A stretch of DNA of 64,000 nt from Marinobacter salarius (GTDB lineage Bacteria; Pseudomonadota; Gammaproteobacteria; Pseudomonadales; Oleiphilaceae), in the NCBI GenBank assembly GCA_000831005.1, contig CP007152.1:1-64000 (forward strand), read 5' to 3'. This document shows positions 39,992-49,674 of this stretch, in pieces (position 1 is the first letter of the stretch; every line of letters begins with the position of its first letter). Both the position numbers and the translations under genes were made by a program. The notes below the pieces were generated by a model. The model made no database searches and was not told where the DNA came from. It was given only the letters and a program-made list of their open reading frames with translations.

Positions 39992-40987
39992 TTACCTTCC
40001 GAATCTCGCCCGATAAATGCCGGGCGCCAGGCCGGTATGCTTCCTGAACAGACGGCTGAACGAACTGACATCTTCATAACCGACCAGCCGCGTGACTTCT
40101 TCAACCGCCACCCGCGAATTCTCCAGATGCTGCCGGGCCGCCTCTATTCTCAGAATCTGCAGGTAACTGGTGGGGGTGTCCCCGGTTGCCGCTTTGAACC
40201 GACGAATCAGCGAACGCTCCGTTAGATCGGCGAATGCGGCAAGGGCTTGCAGCGTCACCGGTCGGGTGTAGTTCACATCCAGCCAGTCCTGCAGTTTCAG
40301 AATCGCGGCATCGGAATGATAGCGCCGGGCCTGTAGCGCTCCATAAGGCGCCTGGCTGGTCCGCCCCGCATCAATAACAAACGCCTTCGCCAGTTCACGC
40401 GCCACCTTCGCCCCGGCGTAGCGTTCCACCAGATACACCCCCAGATCCCACCACGCCATACCACCGCCGGCACAGGCAATGTGCCCATCCACTGTAATCA
40501 GCTTTTCCGGCTGCAGGTCTACCCCGGGAAAGCGTTTTCTGAACTGGTTGCTGAACCCCCAGTGCGTCGTTGCCTGCCGCCCGTCCAGCAACCCGGCCTC
40601 CGCCAGCAGAAACGCCCCCGTGCAGTTACTGGCCAAGCGGACCTGTCCGGTTGGCGCCTCCCGAAAGCCGCCGAGCCAGTCAACCAACCCGGGATTGGCC
40701 TCCAGAACCTGCGCAATCGGCGCGCCAATCGTGGGTACAATGACCAGGTCTGCCTGCGAATTACCGGTGGGAATGTCCTGCCAGTCCCCATCGGCCATCA
40801 ATGTTATCCCATTGATACACCGACAGGGCCGACCACCCTTGGTCAGCAATTGAGTGGTGAACTGCTGATCCGGAGGCGTATCGTTGATGCGTGCCCAGGT
40901 TACCCCCGCCAGTCGAAACAGGTCGATAACCCCCGTAATCGCACTGGCAAGCGCCCCATCAAACCCCATAACAGAAACCGTTCGCAT
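39992..40987 (-). CDS. GlxA-family AraC-type transcriptional regulator
   Basis: The protein (331 residues) begins with a DJ-1/PfpI-like domain: VSVMGFDGALASAITGVIDL and LASNCTGAFLLAEAGLLDG, where the nucleophile elbow residue is Cys. The C-terminal AraC domain has two helix-turn-helix units: TLQALAAFADLTERSLIRRF and VEEVTRLVGYEDVSSFSRLF, with the FRKHTGLAPGIYR end. Such regulators often sense amino acids or small quaternary amines. It is divergent from the acyl-CoA dehydrogenase gene with 193 bases between, and may control it. Confidence 0.88.
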   Translation of the reverse strand: MRTVSVMGFDGALASAITGVIDLFRLAGVTWARINDTPPDQQFTTQLLTKGGRPCRCINGITLMADGDWQDIPTGNSQADLVIVPTIGAPIAQVLEANPGLVDWLGGFREAPTGQVRLASNCTGAFLLAEAGLLDGRQATTHWGFSNQFRKRFPGVDLQPEKLITVDGHIACAGGGMAWWDLGVYLVERYAGAKVARELAKAFVIDAGRTSQAPYGALQARRYHSDAAILKLQDWLDVNYTRPVTLQALAAFADLTERSLIRRFKAATGDTPTSYLQILRIEAARQHLENSRVAVEEVTRLVGYEDVSSFSRLFRKHTGLAPGIYRARFGR

Positions 40988-41180
40988 ACCACCTCCAAAT
41001 CAGGGTGCCAGCCGGGAGGGTCTCCCGGTTGGTGCCCGTCTGCCGAGCACCACAAGCCGCGCATTCACAAAAGGAGACCTGGAATAAAAGTGGCAATTTT
41101 AACCATGATTATGTCATTAACGCCGGTTTCAACAAAAACAACCGTATGAGAGGCTATACGCCATAAACAGGAGACCCGAA

Positions 41181-42981
41181 ATGACCGACACCCTGATTGA
41201 CCGCCGCGACCTGGCGTTCCAACTCTACGAAGTACTCGACACCGAAAGCCTCAGCGAACGCGAGCGCTTTAGCGAACACAGCCGCGACACCTTCGACGCC
41301 GTCATCGAAACCGCCGACAAAATCGCCCGTGACAAATTCGCTACCCACAACAGCGCCGCCGACAAAGACGAGCCAAAATTCGTCGACGGCCAGGTGGAAA
41401 TGCTGCCTCAGGTCAAAGAAGCCTTTGACGCCTACGCCGATGCCGGCTTCATTGCCGGGCGCTACGACTACGAACTGGGTGGCATGCAACTCCCCGAATC
41501 TGTCATGGCAGCGTGTAACGGCTTCTTCACCGCCGCTAACCCGGGCACTGCGGGTTACCCGTTCCTCACCACCGCTGCCGCCAACCTGATCCGCGTGTTC
41601 GGCAACGACCAGCAGAAAAGCACCTTCCTGCCACACATGCTCAGCGGCCGCTTCACCGGCACAATGGCCCTGACCGAGCCCCACGCCGGCTCGTCACTGG
41701 CTGATATCCGCACCTCGGCCACGCCGACTGACGACGGTCATTACCTGATCAAAGGCGCCAAGATCTACATCTCCGGCGGCGAACAGTCCCTCACCGAAAA
41801 CATCGTTCACATGGTGCTGGCGAAGGTCAAAGGCGCCCCGGCAGGCGTAAAAGGCATCTCCCTGTTTATCGTGCCGAAATTCATCGTGGATGAAGAAGGC
41901 AACGCGACTGAACGTAACGGCGTGAACCTGGCCGGCCTGATTCACAAGCTGGGCTACCGCGGGACCACGTCAACGGCGCTCAGTTTTGGTGACGACGCAC
42001 CCTGCCATGGCTATCTGGTGGGCGAGCCCCACCAGGGCCTGAAGTACATGTTCCAGATGATGAACGAAGCCCGTGTGGGCGTCGGCTTCGGCGCCGCCGT
42101 GATTGGTTATCGTGGCTACATGCACAGTCTGGAATACGCCAAGGACCGCCTGCAGGGCCGCAAGCCGTCAGAAAAGAACCCGGAGGCACCCCAGGTTCCC
42201 ATCATTGAGCATGCCGATGTGCGACGCATGCTGCTGGCCCAGAAAGCTACAGTGAAGGTGGCCTGGCGCTGTGCCTATACGGCGCACGCCTGATGGACGA
42301 CCAGCACACCCATCCGGACGAGCAGAAGCGGATGGAAGCCGGCAAGTTGCTGGACCTGCTAACGCCAGTCATCAAGCCTGGCCATCCGAATTCGGCCCGA
42401 AGGCCAACGACCTGGCAATCCAGGTCTATGGCGGTGCCGGTTACACCCGGGAATACCCGGTGGAGCAGTGCTGGCGGGATAATCGCCTGAACCCGATTCA
42501 CGAAGGCACCAACGGCATCCAGGCGCTGGACCTGCTGGGTCGTAAGATCTGGCAGGATCAGAGCCACGGCCTGCAGTTGCTGATGCAGGAAATGCAGGTG
42601 GACCTGGAAGCCGCCACCACCGATCGGTGCCAGCAATGGGCGCTGTCCCTCAGTGAAACCCTGCAGCAAGCAGTGAAAGTGACCCAGAGTCTGGGTAAAT
42701 CCCTGATGTCGGAGGATCCCGACCGGGTGTTGGCCAACGCGTCCTGCTACCTGCACTTGTTCGGACATATCATCGTATCCTGGATGTGGCTGCGTCAGGC
42801 CAACGCCGCCGCCAAGGCCCTCGGTTCTGCCAACAGCGACGAAGAAAGGAACTTCTACCAGGGCAAGCTGCAGGCCGCCCAGTACTTCTTCCATTGGGAG
42901 TTGCCTACTGTGGCACAGGATCTGGTGCTGCTCCGCAACCAGGACGACACCTGCATGAACATGAAGTCGGAGTGGTTCTGA
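41181..42981 (+). CDS. Acyl-CoA dehydrogenase (large form), interrupted by two frameshifts
   Basis: The protein oxidises acyl-CoA to trans-2-enoyl-CoA with FAD. Visible blocks are GTMALTEPHAGSSLADIRTS, FMMNEARVGVGFGAAVIGYR-like text and IQVYGGAGYTREYPVEQCWR with the conserved GGAGYTRE near the FAD. The C-terminal 120 residues (ALDLLGRKIWQDQ and onward) belong to the acyl-CoA dehydrogenase C-terminal extra domain. Breaks at 42262-42263 (GCCTG to GCCCTG) and 42375-42377 (AAGCCTGG to AAGGCCTGG) each need one base; repaired length is 600 residues. The start follows CAGGAGACC. A hairpin terminator follows at 43022. Confidence 0.88.
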
Positions 42982-43021
42982 AACTGGCGGACTGACACAA
43001 TCTAAACCAGACTGTAGGCTG

Positions 43022-43053
43022 GCCCCGGAACGCAGGTTTCAGCGTACCGGGGC
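43022..43053 (+). terminator. Putative terminator after acyl-CoA dehydrogenase
   Basis: GCCCCGGAACGC (43022-43033) pairs with GCGTACCGGGGC (43042-43053) with one mismatch and an 8-base loop, followed by GCTTTCCT. It lies 41 bases after the stop. Confidence 0.6.
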
Positions 43054-43092
43054 GCTTTCCTATCCTGCTGCATCCACAGGGAAGAAGCTGCC

Positions 43093-43353
43093 ATGACGTC
43101 GGGACACGCCTCCAATGCCTATCGCCCGGTACGCTGTGAAATTCACAGTTTGCTCCGGGAGTATCTGACCTCTTCAAAACTGGCCGAGATTGTCTATCGC
43201 GACGATGCCGGTCAGATCTGTACGACCCACGATGTCATCCGCGATCTCTTCAGTCGCGCTGGCCAGGAGTTTGTTTTTCTTGGGCGGGGGCACATGGTTC
43301 GCCTTGATCACGTGCTGACACTGGACGGTAAGGTCGTAGCCGGAGCCAATTAA
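43093..43353 (+). CDS. Rof (Rho-binding antiterminator)-like protein
   Basis: The 86-residue product has YRPVRCEIHSLLREYLTSSK, then AEIVYRDDAGQICTTHDVI and FVFLGRGHMVRLDHVLTLDG. The order (an N-terminal YxPxxC block, a strand-rich core and a final LRLDxI-type strand) resembles Rof/YaeO, which binds Rho and blocks it. I rate this as a likely family guess, not a proof, since only the pattern can be compared. There is no signal peptide. It sits alone behind the acyl-CoA dehydrogenase terminator. Confidence 0.5.
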   Translation: MTSGHASNAYRPVRCEIHSLLREYLTSSKLAEIVYRDDAGQICTTHDVIRDLFSRAGQEFVFLGRGHMVRLDHVLTLDGKVVAGAN

Positions 43354-43487
43354 TGGCTACAGGTTATTGCTTTCGCTAACTTATTGTCGCTGCTAACAAA
43401 AACGTAATTCCCAAGTAATTGTGCCCGCTCCGTCACGGCCGTAGACTTGTCGCTGTTGTTTTCACACGCCAAAGAAAGGACACAGTT

Positions 43488-43790
43488 ATGAACAAGCTGA
43501 CACTGAGCGCACTGGCACTGCTGATGACGCTGGGCCTTGCGGCCTGCAGCCAGGATGACAACGAAGGCGTCGATCTCGAGGAAGCCGGCGACAACGTTGA
43601 GGAAATGGCGGATGACGCTGGCGATGCGGTCGAAGAGACCTACGAAGATGCCACCGGCCAGAATGACAGCGCCTGGGACGAAACCAAGGACGCTGCTGGA
43701 GATGCCGCCGAAGAAACTGGCGAAGCAATGGAAGAGACCGGTGAGGAAATGGGCGAAGCCGCTGAGGAAGCCGGCGACTCCATGCAATAA
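43488..43790 (+). CDS. Acidic Glu/Ala-rich lipoprotein
   Basis: The signal peptide ends in LGLAACSQ with lipobox Cys, so the mature 80-odd residues are lipid-anchored. They are almost only Glu, Ala, Asp, Gly, Met and Thr, with repeats such as EETGEAMEETGEEMGEAAEE, giving a strongly negative, helical chain. The ATG at 43488 follows AAAGAAAGGACACAG; longer in-frame starts would interrupt the signal. A strong terminator follows. It might resemble small envelope stress or metal-buffering proteins, but I can assign no function. Confidence 0.75.
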   Translation: MNKLTLSALALLMTLGLAACSQDDNEGVDLEEAGDNVEEMADDAGDAVEETYEDATGQNDSAWDETKDAAGDAAEETGEAMEETGEEMGEAAEEAGDSMQ

Positions 43791-43803
43791 GATTGCGTCT
43801 GTG

Positions 43804-43830
43804 GCCTGCCCTTTATGGGCAGGCTTTTTT
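43804..43830 (+). terminator. Intrinsic terminator
   Basis: GCCTGCCC (43804-43811), loop TTTAT, GGGCAGGC (43817-43824), then six T. It ends the acidic lipoprotein gene and isolates the following Pho box. Confidence 0.92.
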
Positions 43831-43854
43831 GGTTGTAAGAAATTGTTAAAGAAA

Positions 43855-43881
43855 CTGTCTTTTTACTGTCTGAAATCTGTC
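43855..43881 (+). promoter_or_regulatory. Pho box with three CTGTC half-sites
   Basis: CTGTC occurs at 43855, 43866 and 43877, at an exact 11-base period, with A/T-rich spacers. This matches the PhoB binding pattern (CTGTCAT direct repeats every 11 bases). It lies 62-88 bases before the start of a PhoX-type phosphatase gene and behind a terminator, so it should be the promoter region of that gene. Confidence 0.8.
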
Positions 43882-43942
43882 ACCTAACCCACCGACACTG
43901 TTCTCTCGAAAACCAATAACCCACCCGAGAGAGAGCAGGACC

Positions 43943-45973
43943 ATGGCAAAGCATGACCTGGATCCCAACTACCTGGATCCCAATTACGAGCCCGTCGTCA
44001 ACCATTCAAGCAACACGCCCTTTCATCAGGTCCTCGCGGCCCGTATGCAGCGCCGTACCGTTATGAAAGGTTCCGTTGGCGCCGCGTTGGCCAGCGTTAT
44101 GGGGCTGGGCCTGGCTGGCTGTGGCAGTGATGACGACGATGACAACGGTTCCTCCACAGGGGGAAGTTCCGCCAATACGGATCTTGGTTTCAAGGCGGTT
44201 GCCGTATCCAGCGACAATGAAGTCGTTGTTCCCGAGGGATACTCATCCGTGGCTTTTCTTCCCTGGGGCACCCCGATCACCGGATCCTATCCCGAGTATA
44301 AAGCCGATGGCACCAATACCGGTGCCGATCAGGAACAGCAGGTTGGAATGCACCACGATGGTCTCCATTTCTTCCCGATTGACCAGAAGGCCGGTGGCAA
44401 CAGCTCAACGGAAGGCCTGTTGGTGATGAACCATGAGTACATCGAGCAGGACTTCATTCATGCCAATGGCCCGACCAATGCTGCTGATAACGGTGGCGTG
44501 CGACCCGCCGATGAGGTTCGCAAGGAAATTGCCGCTCACGGTGTGTCTGTCGTTCACATCAAGCGTGACACCGACGGTACCTGGGACGTCGTCTTCGGCA
44601 GCCCATTCAATCGTCGCATTACCGGCAACACCGAGATGGACATTCGTGGCCCGGTACGTGGTTACAGCAAGCTGGTCACAACCTACAGTCCCGACGCGAC
44701 CGAAACTCGCGGCACCCTGAACAACTGTGCGATGGGCCCAACGCCCTGGGGCACCTATCTGGCCGCAGAAGAGAATTGGCACGGTTACTTTGCCAATAGC
44801 GATGCGACCCAGCCTCGCGAGCAGACCAGACATGGTGTTGGCAGCTCCAGCCGATACGACTGGGAGTTGGCAGACAGTGCGGCCGACCAATATGTGCGGT
44901 TCAATGTGAGCACGACCGGAGCGGCGGCTACAGATGATTATCGCAACGAAGCCAACACCTACGGCTTCATGGTTGAAATTGATCCGTTTACGCCGGAAAG
45001 CAAGCCCCAGAAACGCACTGCGTTGGGACGCTTTGGTCACGAGGGCGTCATCTTTGCGCCGGCGAAGGAAGGTGAGCCGGTGGTGTGTTACTCCGGTGAC
45101 GATTCCCGTTTCGAGTACATCTACAAGTTTGTGTCGTCTCAGCCCTACTACGCCGCGACGGCCGGTGGCTACCTGTTGGATGAGGGTACCCTGTACGTTG
45201 CCCGCTTCAACGAGGATGGCTCTGGTGACTGGCTGGCGCTGGATCTGGACGACGCGGATTTCGCCGGCAAGGTTGCTGCGGCTGAAGGCGGCATGGTCGG
45301 CGATATCCAGTTCGACGGTTTTGAGAACCAGGCTGATGTTCTGCTGAATACCCGCCTCGCAGCCGATATTGCCGGTGCTACGACGATGGACCGCCCGGAG
45401 TGGGGTGCCGTTGATCCCAACTCTGGCGAGGTCTATTTCACCCTGACAAACAACTCGAACCGGGGCCAGCCAGGGTTCGACGACGTCAACGCCGCCAACC
45501 CGAACTCTCCCAATGCCACCGGCCACATCATTCGCTGGACTGAAGAAGGTAGCGATCACACGGCTACCAGCTTTGACTGGGATATCTTTGTCTTCGCCGG
45601 CGAGCAGGGTACGGAAACTGTTGTCGATGGTGAGGCCGTCGTCTCCCTGAACGATGATAATATTTTCAACAGCCCGGATGGCCTCTGGTTTGACTACAAT
45701 GGCCGGCTGTGGATCCAGACCGATGGCTCTGATGCTGACCCGTACTTCAACAACATGATGCTGGCCGCCAATCCGGAGACACGTGAAATCAAGCGCTTCT
45801 TCGTCGGGCCCCAAGGTTGTGAAGTAACTGGCGTTGTCAGCACACCGGACGTTAAGACCATGTTCGTGAACATCCAGCACCCGGATGGTAACTGGCCGAA
45901 CGCGGCCGAGTCCCGTCCCCGCGACGCCACTGTTATCGTAACGAAGGACGATGGCGGTGTGATCGGCGCCTGA
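43943..45973 (+). CDS. phoX: PhoX-family alkaline phosphatase (DUF839)
   Basis: The 676-residue protein has a Tat signal with RRTVMKGSVGAALASVMG and a following Cys (GLGLAGCGSDDDDD), so it is exported folded, perhaps lipid-anchored, with an Asp/Gly/Ser-rich linker. The DUF839/PhoX core includes LLVMNHEYIEQDFIHANG, YTNNCAMGPTPWGTYLAAEE-like text (NNCAMGPTPWGTYLAAEENW) and FGHEGVIFAPAKEGEPVVCY. PhoX releases phosphate from organic esters and uses Fe and Ca. The triple Pho box upstream supports induction on phosphate starvation by PhoBR. It ends at a perfect terminator. Confidence 0.9.
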   Translation: MAKHDLDPNYLDPNYEPVVNHSSNTPFHQVLAARMQRRTVMKGSVGAALASVMGLGLAGCGSDDDDDNGSSTGGSSANTDLGFKAVAVSSDNEVVVPEGYSSVAFLPWGTPITGSYPEYKADGTNTGADQEQQVGMHHDGLHFFPIDQKAGGNSSTEGLLVMNHEYIEQDFIHANGPTNAADNGGVRPADEVRKEIAAHGVSVVHIKRDTDGTWDVVFGSPFNRRITGNTEMDIRGPVRGYSKLVTTYSPDATETRGTLNNCAMGPTPWGTYLAAEENWHGYFANSDATQPREQTRHGVGSSSRYDWELADSAADQYVRFNVSTTGAAATDDYRNEANTYGFMVEIDPFTPESKPQKRTALGRFGHEGVIFAPAKEGEPVVCYSGDDSRFEYIYKFVSSQPYYAATAGGYLLDEGTLYVARFNEDGSGDWLALDLDDADFAGKVAAAEGGMVGDIQFDGFENQADVLLNTRLAADIAGATTMDRPEWGAVDPNSGEVYFTLTNNSNRGQPGFDDVNAANPNSPNATGHIIRWTEEGSDHTATSFDWDIFVFAGEQGTETVVDGEAVVSLNDDNIFNSPDGLWFDYNGRLWIQTDGSDADPYFNNMMLAANPETREIKRFFVGPQGCEVTGVVSTPDVKTMFVNIQHPDGNWPNAAESRPRDATVIVTKDDGGVIGA

Positions 45974-46015
45974 TCGCCTGATAGAGGCGCCACGGGCGCA
46001 CACCGACAAGAGCCA

Positions 46016-46067
46016 GCCGTAACGCCGGATTCTTCCAACAGGACGTCTCCGGCGTTACGGCTTTTTT
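46016..46067 (+). terminator. Intrinsic terminator of phoX
   Basis: GCCGTAACGCCGGA (46016-46029) pairs perfectly with TCCGGCGTTACGGC (46048-46061) and is followed by six T (46062-46067). Confidence 0.93.
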
Positions 46068-46207
46068 GTTTCAGTTTTTCATCGATCTGCCGTAAAACCA
46101 GTATTGGTCAACTAAAGTAGCAGTTATAAGTAAAGGTCAATTCTTTACTCTCACGAGTAATCGTCAAAAAAGATGCATTCACTAATAATGAAAATAAAGA
46201 GGTGGAT

Positions 46208-47848
46208 ATGGGTTTGCTCAGTCGGCCTGTTCTGGTTGTGGGGGTGTCAGTCGCCGTTGTCGTCGCCTTTGGGGCTTTCCTGGTGGCGCCGTTGATAGGG
46301 TTGGATAGCGCGTCGCTGGTGGCGGGCGTGGTTATTGGCCTGGCCGTCGCCACCGCGTATCTGGTGTTACGCGTTCTGGAACCGGTTGAACGTTCCATCA
46401 AGCAGCTCAACGCCGGTAAGCTGCCAGCGGATAGTCCGCTGGGCAAACAGTGTGCAAGCCTCCTTGCGGACGCCAAAGCAGGGCGGGCACTGGTGGAAAC
46501 CCTGTCCGGCAGTGCCGATAAAAGTGCCATTTCTGCGGCCCAGGTGTCCCACGCGGCCGACCAACTAAAAAACCGCCTGGATCGACAGGTCAGTGAAACT
46601 GCACAGATGGCGGAGTACGCGGGTCAGATTACCGAGAGTGTGCGTGAATCCGCCCAGCAGGCCACCGATGCTGCGACCATGGCTCTGCAGAACCGTCAGG
46701 TGAGCGTTGAGGGCCGTGATGCGCTGACCTCTGCCATCAATAGCGTGCGAGCCGTGCACGAGCAGTCCAGCGAGAACCTCAGGTTAATTCAGGAACTGAA
46801 CGAGAAATCCAACAAGATCCAGGGTGTCACCACCACCATTCAGAGCATCGCGGAACAAACCAACCTGCTGGCCTTGAACGCGGCAATTGAAGCCGCTCGT
46901 GCCGGCGACCAGGGGCGGGGCTTTGCGGTGGTTGCCGACGAGGTCAGACAATTGGCCGGGCGAACCGCGCAGGCAACAGGTGAGGTGGCCGAAACGCTGC
47001 AGGAAATACGTTCCGATACCTCCCTGATTGTTTCGCGGATCGAGGACCTGGCCAAGAGCGTTGAATTCGGCCTGGAGTCAGTTGAAAGCGTTGGCGAGCG
47101 CCTTGATCAGATTCGTGATCAGTCTGACCGTGTGCAGCAGCAGGTGGCGCGCATTGCCGAGATTGACCAGAACAACGAGCAGAGCCTGCAGCAGGTATCG
47201 TCGGCCATTGAAACGGTTCGGGATCAGATTACCGAGAGCGATACCAGCGTTGCGTCGCTTGCCCAGCAGGCAGCGACACTGATGGAACTGGCGGAAGAGG
47301 CCAACGCGGCATTTGCGTTGAACAGCGATGAAAGCTATCACCGCTTCTTCTACGACCAGGCCCGGCAGGGTGCGGACCGGATTGGAAAGCTCTTTGAAAA
47401 AGCGGTTCGCGATGGGCAACTGGCAGAAAGCGCCCTGTTTGATAAGCAAAGAACTCCCATTCCCAAGACCGATCCACAGAAGTATTCCAGCAGCTTTGAT
47501 CGGTTCACCGATCAGCAACTGCCCACCGTTCAGGAAGCGGTGAAAGGGGCCCACCCGTCGATGGTCTTCGCGATTGCCGCCGCGCCGGATGGCTATGTGC
47601 CGACCCACAACCGTGATTTCGCCCATGCGCCAACGGGCGACCCGAAAGTGGATCTGGTAAAGAGTCGCAGCAAACGGCTGTTTAACGACCGCACCGGTGC
47701 TCGGTGTGGCAGCCATACCCAGAATATGCTGCTACAGACCTACCGCCGGGATACCGGAGAGGTTATGCATGACCTGTCAGTGCCGATCTACGTGAATGGC
47801 AAGCACTGGGGTGGCTTCCGCCTGGGTTACAAACCGGACAACCGCTAA
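46208..47848 (+). CDS. Methyl-accepting chemotaxis protein with C-terminal sensor-like domain
   Basis: The 546-residue receptor starts with two adjacent membrane helices (about 6-25 and 32-52) and no periplasmic domain. The signalling hairpin tip [20 protein letters not shown] lies near the middle, flanked by long coiled-coil arms. After it, about 180 residues (from [18 protein letters not shown]) form an additional cytosolic domain with [15 protein letters not shown] and [20 protein letters not shown], ending in [12 protein letters not shown]. This resembles a C-terminal cytosolic Cache-like domain known from some proteobacterial receptors. The ATG at 46208 follows AGAGGTGGAT. It likely senses a cytosolic signal. 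Confidence 0.88.
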   Translation: MGLLSRPVLVVGVSVAVVVAFGAFLVAPLIGLDSASLVAGVVIGLAVATAYLVLRVLEPVERSIKQLNAGKLPADSPLGKQCASLLADAKAGRALVETLSGSADKSAISAAQVSHAADQLKNRLDRQVSETAQMAEYAGQITESVRESAQQATDAATMALQNRQVSVEGRDALTSAINSVRAVHEQSSENLRLIQELNEKSNKIQGVTTTIQSIAEQTNLLALNAAIEAARAGDQGRGFAVVADEVRQLAGRTAQATGEVAETLQEIRSDTSLIVSRIEDLAKSVEFGLESVESVGERLDQIRDQSDRVQQQVARIAEIDQNNEQSLQQVSSAIETVRDQITESDTSVASLAQQAATLMELAEEANAAFALNSDESYHRFFYDQARQGADRIGKLFEKAVRDGQLAESALFDKQRTPIPKTDPQKYSSSFDRFTDQQLPTVQEAVKGAHPSMVFAIAAAPDGYVPTHNRDFAHAPTGDPKVDLVKSRSKRLFNDRTGARCGSHTQNMLLQTYRRDTGEVMHDLSVPIYVNGKHWGGFRLGYKPDNR

Positions 47849-47913
47849 GTTCTGGCGGTTTCCGGCTCCTGTTGCTGTGATACACTGCGGGTGTGGAGCC
47901 AGAGGAGAGTGAC

Positions 47914-48237
47914 TTGTCCGAGCACGAATACATCCCCGCCAATGCAGACCCCATAGCACGACGTGAAGAGCCAGGCCGCAACCTGGCGGTGCTGGTTTAT
48001 ATCCTGCAGGCGCTGTCGTTCTTTGTCGGTGGCATTACCGGCCTGGTGGGTGTGATCATCAATTACGTCAAGCTCGATGACGTAAAGAGCACCTGGATAG
48101 AGCCTCATTTCCGTTGGCAGATACGAACCTTCTGGATCGGGCTGTTATGGACGGTGATTGGCATTGTGACGACGCCACTGATCGTTGGCTGGTTTGTGTT
48201 GCTGGGTATCTCCATCTGGATCATCTACGCATTGTGA
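47914..48237 (+). CDS. DUF4870-like small membrane protein
   Basis: The protein (107 residues from TTG 47914, which follows AGAGGAGAG) has an acidic N-terminus and two to three hydrophobic helices: LAVLVYILQALSFFVGGITG and FWIGLLWTVIGIVTTPLIVG. DUF4870 proteins share the sequence of a YILQ-type first helix and a membrane loop with H-F-R-W-Q (PHFRWQIRTF), both present here. An in-frame GTG at 47893 gives seven extra residues. Function unknown. It is convergent with the MFS transporter. Confidence 0.75.
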   Translation: MSEHEYIPANADPIARREEPGRNLAVLVYILQALSFFVGGITGLVGVIINYVKLDDVKSTWIEPHFRWQIRTFWIGLLWTVIGIVTTPLIVGWFVLLGISIWIIYAL

Positions 48238-48277
48238 AAGGCGCCCTGGCTTTGAATGACGGGAAGCCACCGGAACC

Positions 48278-49590
48278 TCACTGATCCTCGGTCACTTCCC
48301 TTAACCGGGTGGCGCTGATGGCACCGGCCAGCCCCATGGCGCCCAGCGTCAGTATCACCGCTACATCCGATATCATCGATACCAGCGCTGTCAGCCCGCC
48401 AGTCGCCAGCAACAGCACCCCAATAACGGTATTGCTCACGGAGGTATAGTCGGTGCGTTTGTTGCCGCCGGCCATATCCACCAGATACGTTTTACGTCCC
48501 AGTCGAACCCCCGCATGCGCAATGCTCAGCACGAAGAACCCCGCGGGATAGAACCAGACGCTGGAGGTTGCTTCGCCCGCAAACAAAGCGGTCAGGCCCA
48601 CCGTCAGGCAGGCGCCACTGGCGACAATGGCACCGCGAATCATTACCCGACGGCTGGACTCGTCCGCCATCCAACCCCACACACTGGCACTGATGGAACT
48701 GGCGAGGCTGCTTGCCAGCAGAAAGACGCCCAGAAGCCAGCCGGTGTCCGAGTTTTTCTGTGCGAGCACGACGAAGTAGGGTGACGCCAGCGCCGAGCAC
48801 AACAGCAGGGCACGGGTAATCACGAAGTGCCGGAAGGGCGCGTCGTCCCTGAGAAGGGACAGGCTTTTGAGCGCGTCACCGAGGGCATTGCCACCACCGC
48901 CGGTTTCGCCCTCGTATTCGTCAACGGAGGCGAATAGAAAGCCGGCAATGATCCAGAGGCAGGCAGCCAACAAGAGCAGGAGGGTGTAGAAAAGTACGCC
49001 AGGGTCACCCCGGTCCCAGAACAGCAAGGCGGTCAGGATGACCGTTGCGGTCCCACCGATGGTGGAGGCCAGGCCAGACAGCCGCCCTCGGCGTTTCTTC
49101 GGGATGCATTTTCCCTGCACGTCCTTCATGGACACCGAGCAAAATCCCCGGGCCAGGGAAAACAGCACCAATGCACCCACACGCCGGCGCCCGCGGCATA
49201 GCCTCCAGGAACCAGACACTCGCTGCCATGCCCAGAACGCTGGCCGCCTGACCAAAGCTTCCCAGGGTCCAGAACCATTTACGCACAGGCTTGCGCCGGA
49301 CCCAGGCACCGATCACCATTTGCGGAATCATAGAGCCGGACTCACGGATCGGGACCAGCCAGGCCACCAGCAGGTGCCCCAATCGCGCTTAAAAGCCAAG
49401 CCAGCACGGTCTTGGGGCTGATCAGCAAGTCACCCAGTTTGGTCAGCACGTTGCTGCCGAGGATCAGGAAGAAGTTGCGTGGCACCTCACGGCAGGCTTC
49501 ATCGGGGATGTCCGTGCAAACCCGGGCGTCTTCTTCGTTGGCAATCAGGCTGTAAACCTGGTCGAGGGTGTCCTTGTTTCTGGCGGGCAA
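48278..49590 (-). CDS. MFS transporter, frame broken at several sites
   Basis: The parts in order are: N-terminus from 49590 (MPARNKDTLDQVYSLIANEE, CREVPRNFFLILGSNVLTKL), a middle piece (LVAWLVPIRESGSMIPQMVI, conserved in this MFS group) and the C-terminal two thirds (ARGFCSVSMKDVQGKCIPKK with many helices up to 48278). The breaks are near 49368-49372 (two C lost from a GCC-CTG context), 49199-49202 (GCTAT to GCCTAT) and 49176-49182 (one base). Four missing bases restore a single frame of 438 residues with about 12 helices. The group carries an N-terminal cytosolic region and is annotated as MFS; the substrate is unknown. Confidence 0.78.
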
Positions 49591-49674
49591 GTTGCCGTCT
49601 CCTGAACAAATGGCTTATAAGGATACCAGCTAAGGCGAGTTGCCTTAAGGCAGGAGGGCAGCGTTGCCGGTGAT

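Noticed and set aside
41012..41028. CCGGGAG hairpin in the glxA / acyl-CoA dehydrogenase space as a terminator
   Set aside because: It is a 7-base stem without a T-run and lies upstream of both divergent genes, so it cannot end either transcript.
44405..46009. Long open frame (534 codons) antisense to phoX
   Set aside because: It mirrors the phoX frame in high-GC DNA, has no ribosome-binding site, and phoX itself carries a Tat signal, family motifs, a Pho box and a terminator.
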